NCBI RefSeq assembly: GCF_026210795.1
Contig: NC_089439.1
Span: forward strand, 4,960,001 to 5,024,000
Source: Rhizophagus irregularis
Taxonomy: Eukaryota > Glomeromycota > Glomeromycetes > Glomerales > Glomeraceae
Length of the DNA stretch: 64,000 nucleotides
Direction: 5' to 3'
The notes under the pieces were generated by a model. That model did no database searches and was not told the origin of the DNA. It saw only the letters and a list, made by a program, of their open reading frames with translations. Of the stretch, positions 56,923-64,000 are shown in pieces (positions within the stretch are counted from its first letter, which is position 1; the number at the start of each line of letters is the position of its first letter). A program made the position numbers and the translations under genes.

Positions 56923-59900
56923 AACGGTAAACCGTTACGTAGTCCGGAGCTCGTCACGTGATTTGTAATCATCTAGACGCTGAGAGGATAATTAGCTAAG
57001 AAATGTCACAGTCAAAGGGGGAATCAATGTATCGAGAAAAGTTTAATTAAAATATAATTTATCTGAATACAGCATAGGGTAGAAAATAATAATAAATTTA
57101 GTTGAAATAATTAGATAATTGTGTTGGCTAGTGATAAAATAAATCAATTAATGTATGAAACAATCATATTTTAATAAATAAAGAACAATTAGAACAGAAC
57201 AATTTGAACGTCAAAGCCACAAAATCACAATGTCCCAAATAACAATAAAATCACACACTAATTTTTATTTTCTCACTATAAAATAAAAGATAAAAACTAA
57301 ATAAGATGAATAAATTTTACTAATACAGGTATTTTGATAAGGACAAAAAAAAATCCAAGACACCAGAACATCAAGAGGCTCATCTGAGAAAAAAATATAA
57401 AATAAAAATATAAAAATGAATGATTCCACTAATCCAGAAACTATACGAAAACGAAACAAAAAAAAACAAGAGACAAATGAACAGCGATCAAAACGTCTTG
57501 CACGAGAACGAGAATTAAAATGGCAAAAAAGAGCAAGGGAAACAGAACAACAACATGAGGAGCGTCTTCAAAGTATTCGGGAAGGAAGAAAAAGGAAAAA
57601 GATGACGGAAACTAACAGTGATCGGGAAAATCGGAAAATCGGGAAAACCAACGTAGACAAGCTGCGCGTAAACGAACCCGTAAATTAAAAAACCGAAATG
57701 TATTAAAAGGAAGAAACATCAACCAACAAACACGACAAGATCATGAAGGACGAGAAATAGAGGAAGCTTACGTGGAAAGTGATAACACGGATTCCGACTC
57801 TCATCCTACACGGAATTCAGCCACCACCATGAGCGAAGAAGAAATCAGTATGTTGCAGGATTTCCGCATAAAAATGGAGAATATACGTTATAATCTTTGC
57901 AACGTATGTCAAGAGCGAATACCTTTATTAACGCTTGTCAAAGGGACATGTAAAAGGTGTTATTATGAAAAAAATACCGGGGGTACGCCAAAAAAGTTTT
58001 CTGGGGGTAATAATATGCATCCAGGTGACGTTCCCGATGAACTTAAAGGACTTAGTGAAATAGAAGAAATGCTTATTTCTCAGGTTTTCACTGTGATGAC
58101 AGTATACCGGCTGCGTGGTGGACAAAACGGCTATAGAGGACACGTGATTAATTTTCCTCAGGATATCCAGGGCTTTACGAAACAACTTCCGCGTGATCCA
58201 AGATCTCTGGATGTTCTTGTTGTACGCCGGCAATCATCAAACAATTCAATGGTGTTCAGGGATTTTACTGTACGAAGGAGCAAAGTGTGTAAAGCACTAT
58301 TATGGTTAAAGGAAAACAATCCTTACTATGAAGACATAATATTTGACACAAATATTCTTCAATCCTTACCCGAGAATGATTCCATTTTCAACATGCTCCC
58401 ACAACTTCAAGATGATGAATCGGGAGAAGATGACGGCGATAACATTGAAGACGGAGAAGACGTATCAAGAACGTTTGTACCATTAATGCCCCCAACACAA
58501 CGAGAAGGTGAAGCCATAAACGCAACTCTTGATCGAATGCAAAATGACAATCCTTCGTCGCTATGGCCTGAGATCGAAGGCGTACCTATAAACGAATTCC
58601 ATACGCCTGGTTACATGGTTAGAGCTTTCCCCACGCTTTATCCATATGGAAGAGCTGACCTTCGTTCAGCACGTGTTAAAGAAGTAAAGCCTGCCGAATA
58701 TTTCAGGCATCTTTTATGGTACAAAGATGGAAGATTCGCGCAACATCCACGATGGAGATATTTTGCGCTAAATTCATCTATGAGGTGGAGGGCATTACAA
58801 GAAGGTCAAATATACGTTAAGCAGAATCTAAAAGAAGAACAGATTAACGTATCGGATATACAAGAAATGATAGCCAACGGAGACAACAAAATAGCAGATC
58901 GCATAATGAGATATGGAGAAGGTTTAAGAGGAACCCGACAATTCTGGATAGCGAAAAGAAAGGAATTGTTAGATTTGATAAAACAAATAGGAGCAGACGG
59001 GCTAATATTTTTTACCTTTAGCGCCGCGGATATGCATTGGCCCGAATTACACAAACTGATGGAAAATAATGATCATAATGGAGATGAGGCTGAATCATCT
59101 AAACGTCGGCAACAGAACATAATTGATAATCTGCACATCGCAACGTGGTTTTTTAAACAAAGATTCGAAACATTCTTTAAAGATGTGTTGGTAAACCGAT
59201 GGGAATTAGAGGATTATTGGTACCGATACGAGTGGCAGCATAGGGGAAGTGTACATATACACAGAATCGGAAAGAAAAAAAATGCACCTAAAATAGACTG
59301 GAGTGCAATGAAAGATAATGAGGATGTAATGAATAATGTAATTCAATATCTTGATTCGATAGTGACAACAATCAATCCAGATATGCATGCTCCGATACCA
59401 GAAAGACATCCATGTCAGAAGAGAGCAGAAGAAATAAACGATGATTTACAAGACTATGTTGAATTGATAAACAAATTACAAAGACATACCAAATGTAGTC
59501 CATCATATTGTTTGCGTAGCAAACACGGACAACAGGTTTGTAGATTCGGATACCCAAAAGAGAGAAATGATCATTCGTTTATACACGAGGATAATCATGG
59601 ACAACCTGAATTAGTGACATCAAGGAACGACCCATATCTAAACCCGCACAACAGGTTGCAATTGCAAGGTTGGCGAGCGAATGTTGATATCAAACCTGTC
59701 CTCACCATACACGCAGCCTTGCAATATATCTCTAAATACGCGAGCAAATCCGAACCCAAATCAGTAGCTTTCACAGAAATATTTAATCAAATTCTAAACA
59801 AAAGTAATTCGGATGATAATTCACTTGCATCAATCCAGAAACTCTTACTAAACAGTATTGCAGAAAGAGACATATCGGCACAAGAAACGTGTCACCTACT

Positions 59901-62501
59901 TCTCGGCATACCACTTTATCATTCTAGTCGACAGAACGTATCATTAAATCTTAATGAGGAGGCTCCAAGGTGCGTTCGAGGTACAGGAAGTAGGGAAAAT
60001 GACGAAGATACAATCATGGAGCGCGGACGAACAACAAGGTCACCCTTAAGAAAATATTGGGATCGGGATGATCAATTAGAAGATTTTTCACTATATAGGC
60101 TATATCTAACCCACAAATACACAAACGGGAAGTGGGTAAAATGCAAAAAAAAAAACAGTTAGAATATTGCCTCGTCCATCAGGATTGCGTAATGGAGATC
60201 AATGGGCGGAATTCTGCTGTGTCAAAGTCATACTTCACGTTCCACACCGAAGCATCAAACAATTAAACGGAAACAGCGACATACCATGGTCAACAATTTA
60301 CGAACGACACATCGATATAATCAATTCCGATCCAATCGACTTGCTAGGACAAGCATTTGACGAAGAAGCAGAAATTAGTGAAGAAGAAAGTTATGATGAA
60401 ATCGAAGAGGAGGAACATGAAGAATACCGTTATGATTGGATGCATTTAGCAGAGATGGGTCCAAACGTGCACATACAAAGGGACGCCGACCTGGGATCAC
60501 GAGATATGGACCGGAAACACAATTGGACCAACGATGCACAACAACAATATTCAGAGGAAGATATTGCAAATGCAAGCGAATTTGTGTGACAATCCGCAAG
60601 CAACAACAATAACATAATTAGTGGAAGGGATAATGTGATAGAGTATCAGAATTTGAACGAAAAGCAAAAAAAAGTTTTCGAGAGAATTGAAAAACACTAC
60701 AACGATACCATTTCGGGGCAACATGTTGAGCCGTTAAGGATAATGATTATGAGAACCGCGGGAACCGGGAAATCATATCTCATAAAGGCAATACGAGAAC
60801 GACTTTTCACATTGGCAGGAAAAGACGCCAGTTCACCAGTGCTCATGATCGCACCAACAGGAGTAGCCTCGTTTAATATCAACGGAGCGACCATTCATTC
60901 AACACTTTCTATACCGATAAAGAACAATAAGGACGAGTTAAGCGGCATCCGTCTAAAAAAATTACAAGAAAGAGTACAAGACGTAAGGTACTTCATAATT
61001 GATGAAAAAAGCATGGTAGGATGAAGGATGCTAGGATTTATCGACATGAGGCTAAGAGAAGCATTTTCGGAAAACAAAAACGAACCTTTCGGCGGACGAT
61101 CGGTAATCTTGTTTGGTGACTTTGGTCAACTTGCTCCAGTACTCGACGTACCTATGTATGCAACTAACGCCGGATCGTCAAGCAACGTAATAGCAGTCTA
61201 CAGACAATTCAAAGAAGTGTACGAACTGGATATTATTCTACGGCAATCGGGTAATGATCAACAGGGATTCAGAGATATCCTTTTAAGATTACGAGATGGG
61301 GAAAGCACGTTAAACGATTGGAATATTCTCACAAGCAGGTTCGAAGAGAATCTAAATAGAGCTGAACGCGACAGATTTCAGGATGCCGTGTTTATACATA
61401 CAACATGGCCTGAAGTATATAAAGTCAACATCGAAATGCTCAGGAGATTGAATCGGCCAATAGCAAAAATCTGCGCAGTACATAGCGGTGGAAGAACAGC
61501 TAAACGCGCCAAATCAGACGTAGCAAAGGGACTTGAAGCGGAAATATTACTGGCGAAAGGCTGCCGTGTGATGCTAACTTCAAATATATGGACCGAAGCA
61601 GGGCTGGTAAACGGATCGATGGGAGTTGTAGAAGATATATTGTTCAAAGATCAGGGTCCACCAGCACTCCCTACTGCAGTGTTCATAAAATTCGAGAGAT
61701 ACGACGGACCAACTATAACTAGTCTGGAGGGTAAAGAAGTTGTTCCGATAGTACCTATCAAATGCAGCTGGGATGACAAAAATGGGCTGACGTGTTCCAG
61801 AACTCAGTTACCAATATGTCTCGCATGGTCAATAACCACGCATAAAAGTCAAGGTCTGACATTGGATAAAGTTAATATCGATATTGGTGTCAAGGAGTTT
61901 GCGGCAGGGTTAACGTTCGTAGCGTTGTCACGAGTTCGGACTCTAAACGATTTATGTCTTAAACAGTTCAGTTTTGATAGGCTTCAGCGTATAAAAGAAG
62001 GTATAAGACTTCAAGAAAGGAAAAAGGAAGAGGAAAGGTTGCGTTTATTTATACAATAATTTATACAATAACACGAAAAAAATCAAAAGAATTTCTAACA
62101 CAATAACACGAAAAAAAACAAAACAAAAAATAATTTTTTATTTCAGTGTGCTTTATTTTGTATTGTTAGAATTATACAAATACGTTTATTTTTTAAAACA
62201 ATAAATATAATAAAATAATCTATTTACAAAGAAATAAAATTAATAAAAAGTGGAACGAAAAACTGGTACAACTGATAAAATTTTTTTTTTCTAAATTCTA
62301 TTTTTTGTTCGAAAGTATACAGGTTAAAAGTGTACAGGTTAAAATAAGGAGATCAACACATGCTCAATTAACCGATCGTGTAATATAAGAACCAATAAGA
62401 ACCAATTAAACGTCAACTCACAGATCAAGCAGGCGGACAACGGGATACATTGTACCACCGTGGCTAGAACATATATAGTCCTTCGCTACGCTCCGGACTA
62501 A
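56923..62501 (+). mobile_element. Helitron inserted between divergent Myb-like genes
   Basis: About 5.6 kb with higher GC and different codon use. The right end is a hairpin-type sequence AGTCC...GGACT followed by CTAA and T, matching the Helitron CTRR|T rule. AGTCCGGAGC at 56941-56950 and its complement GCTCCGGACT at 62490-62499 form subterminal inverted repeats. The left end is placed by comparison: sequence homologous to 6471-6520 stops at about 56922 and resumes at 62502 (TAAAGAGGAAACTTTTTACTC). No classical 5' TC is visible, so the left boundary is uncertain by a few bases. Confidence 0.85.
57416..62059 (+). pseudogene. Helitron RepHel protein (HUH Rep plus Pif1-like helicase), with frameshifts and stops
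   Basis: A basic N-terminal part (repeats of RERELKWQKRARE) is followed by a CxxC region (LCNVCQERIP), the Helitron-type N-domain, and the Rep nuclease. Numbered from the frame opening at 57772, its HIH metal motif is at 495-497 and catalytic tyrosines 652 and 656 are in QYISKYASK. The helicase has RTAGTGKSYL (Walker A, about 60760), IIDEKSM (Walker B, about 60998), GDFGQLAPV, RVMLTSNIWTEAGLVNGSMG and WSITTHKSQGLTLDKV. Defects: frameshift near 57640 beside a GGGAAAATC duplication, an extra A in the A-run near 60150, TGA at 60587, TGA at 61022. The rest is well preserved, so it died recently or can be expressed only in pieces. Confidence 0.88.
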
Positions 62502-62579
62502 TAAAGAGGAAACTTTTTACTCTATTCGTATTGTTTATATTTATATTTATCGTTACATAAGGTTATCAGAAATGCCGTA

Positions 62580-62965
62580 CTATATAATGAAAAAAGCTTA
62601 TTCGGCTCAAGCCAATCTTGGTGCGGCTTGGCACATTTAGACTACTTCGAGCTTGGCATTTTTCAAGGCTGGGCCAAGCCGAACTGACTCGAAAAAAAAA
62701 ATTTTTTTACAGATCGGCCGGATAATTTAATGGACTTATTTACCCCAACCCGGTCGATCCATACAATAAATAAATAAATAAAAATTATAAAATTATAAAA
62801 TTATATATAGCTCGTGAACTGGCTCATTAGCTCGTGAGCTGACTTAATCGAGTTGAACTAAAGCTCGGCTCGAAATGAGCTGCGAGCTGCGGCTTGAGCT
62901 CGGACTTGACGAGCTGACTTGCAAGTAAGCTCGAGCCAGCTCGGCTCGTACGGGAGCTTTAGTAC
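62580..62965. repeat. Word-reiterating elements, words GGCTTGGC and GAGCTCG
   Basis: The left part (62600-62695) uses CGGCTTGGC/GCCAAGCCG; the right part (62805-62960) uses GAGCTCG-type words like 3051-3300, ending CTCGTACGGGAGCTTTAG. It may be two elements, one in the other. Lies in the intergenic space of the Myb pair split by the Helitron. Confidence 0.6.
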
Positions 62966-62969
62966 TATA

Positions 62970-63070
62970 GTATTAACCTTTTTTGATTATAAAAATTCAC
63001 AATGAAACTTATGCTTTTTCGATTGTAAAATTTGGACAATAAAAAATATTCCATTTTTGATTGTAGAATA
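62970..63070 (+). promoter_or_regulatory. Direct TTTTTTGATTG repeats upstream of a Myb-like gene
   Basis: Three copies (about 62977, 63013 and 63051: CCTTTTTTGATTAT, GCTTTTTCGATTGT, CCATTTTTGATTGT), the middle followed by AAAATTTGGACAATAAA as at 6690-6715. Position relative to the start codon matches the other loci. Confidence 0.5.
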
Positions 63071-63231
63071 TTTTAAATAAAGCTTTATAAAATACTTTCA
63101 ATAGAATTTTATAAAAGTACTAACTAAATATGGTTTTTCATTGAAACGCCAGTGGCTAAAAAGCTAAAAAGAATATATAAAATGGCAAAACGAATATATT
63201 TTATTTTTTTTAAAAAAAAAAAGAAAATAAT

Positions 63232-63895
63232 ATGGGCAAATTAAAAAGGAGAAGAACTAAAAAGATAGAAGAAGTATGTATAAGAAAATTTTTCTTACTA
63301 AATTTAATATTTCTTTTTTTTTTTTATCAGTTATTAAGAAAAAAAAAATTCTTGTAGATTGATAATGAGATTAAAAATGCTGTGAATGAATATAAAAACG
63401 AACCCAACCGTTATGTGATGATTAGTAAAAAAATAGGTAAAGGATTTACCTCAAAACAAATTCGTCAACGGTAATTATTCATTCATTATAATGAATTTAT
63501 TTTAATGTTTTTTTAAAACCTTATTTTCGTAAAATAATTTATTCTAAAATAATTTATTCTAATTTTTGTTTTATAATTTAGTTGGTTGAGTCATCTCGAT
63601 CCAAGTAGTAAGTAAATTTTACATAATTAAAGTTTTCTTAATTTATTTTAATTGATTGTAACTTGATTAAAAATTTTCTTTTTTAGTTTGTCACGAGGAA
63701 CTCAACGAGGATGAAAAAAATTACATTATCGAATGGGTTAAAGATTATAAAAATAACAATTCATCTGATAAAATTTGCTGGACAAAATTAATTTCAGAGA
63801 TGAACAGTAAATTCGGTAAATTGCGATCGGAAAATAAGGTAAAAAATTTTTATTACTTAAAAGAAAGGCAAAAAAAGACAACTACTTTCGAATGA
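63232..63895 (+). CDS. Two-repeat Myb-like protein with shortened tail
   Basis: Exons 63232-63273, 63358-63470, 63582-63607 and 63687-63895 conserve the 113- and 26-nt exons and the phases of 3843-4665. About 129 residues: short basic N-terminus (MGKLKRRRTKKIEE), first repeat (NRYVMISKKIGKGFTSKQ, WLSHLDP), second repeat (NYIIEWVKDYKNN, CWTKLISEMNSKFGKLRSEN, VKNFYY). After KERQ the frame differs from its paralogues because of a 1-nt change in the A-run near 63868, giving KKTTTFE and an early stop. The other frame would resume the family's RQL-SND sequence. Both Myb repeats are complete, so it may still bind DNA, but it lacks the tail. The final helix reads NFYY where 3843 has NFWY. Confidence 0.8.
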
Positions 63896-64000
63896 TCTTC
63901 CCGAAGAAGCGTATATTATACACATAATTATAATAGTTGTGTACTTTTTTCGATGAAGGGTATAGAATAAAGTTCGTCTGTCTAAATTATAAGAAATTTC

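Overview
ORGANISM. Very AT-rich eukaryotic nuclear DNA with short GT-AG introns. The gene families are large paralogous ones: Sel1-repeat/kinase fusions with CxxC knuckles, F-box/leucine-rich proteins, small two-repeat Myb-like proteins, an RTC4-like domain, and Plavaka, MULE, hAT and Helitron transposons. This combination is what I know from arbuscular mycorrhizal fungi (Glomeromycotina, Rhizophagus-type). Genus is inferred from family content, not from a marker gene. I recognised no tRNA, rRNA or CRISPR array.

LAYOUT. 0-1.85 kb: tandem array of a ~60-bp palindromic unit. 2-7 kb and 14.9-18.4 kb: Myb-like genes in divergent pairs, some intact, some relics. 8.2-9.3 kb: a ladder of possible micro-exons. 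9.46-14.13 kb: an apparently intact MULE transposon with 186-bp terminal inverted repeats, a 9-bp target duplication and one 7-exon gene fusing a SWIM-type transposase to a C-terminal RTC4-like domain. 18.4-29 kb: gene-poor, with several non-autonomous elements built from reiterated short self-complementary words (one nested in its own copy), plus a small secreted-protein gene at 26.7 kb. 30.3 kb: intact F-box gene. 33-42 kb: gene graveyard (F-box, kinase, hAT transposase and Myb relics). 42.7-47.8 kb: a divergent pair, an unrecognised 7-exon gene and a slightly damaged Plavaka transposase. 49.1-53.4 kb: a 1,417-residue Sel1-repeat/kinase gene with 26 nearly identical 108-bp repeats. 55.1-56.4 kb: F-box pseudogene split by a 219-bp hAT-type MITE. 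56.9-62.5 kb: a Helitron (HUH Rep plus Pif1-like helicase, carrying frameshifts and stops) inserted between the two halves of a divergent Myb pair, whose plus-strand gene survives at 63.2 kb.

HOW THE PARTS RELATE. Host genes here are few: the Myb-like family, one secreted protein, one F-box gene and one Sel1-kinase. The rest is mobile DNA and its debris. Repeated Myb loci (intact, truncated, interrupted) serve as a reference for recognising insertions. The main candidates for something new are the RTC4-carrying MULE, the word-reiterating elements, the duplicated divergent Myb module with its TTTTTTGATTG promoter repeats, the micro-exon ladder, and the unrecognised partner gene of the Plavaka transposase. 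Exon boundaries are mine, from splice consensus and reading-frame continuity. Nothing was checked against databases or transcripts.
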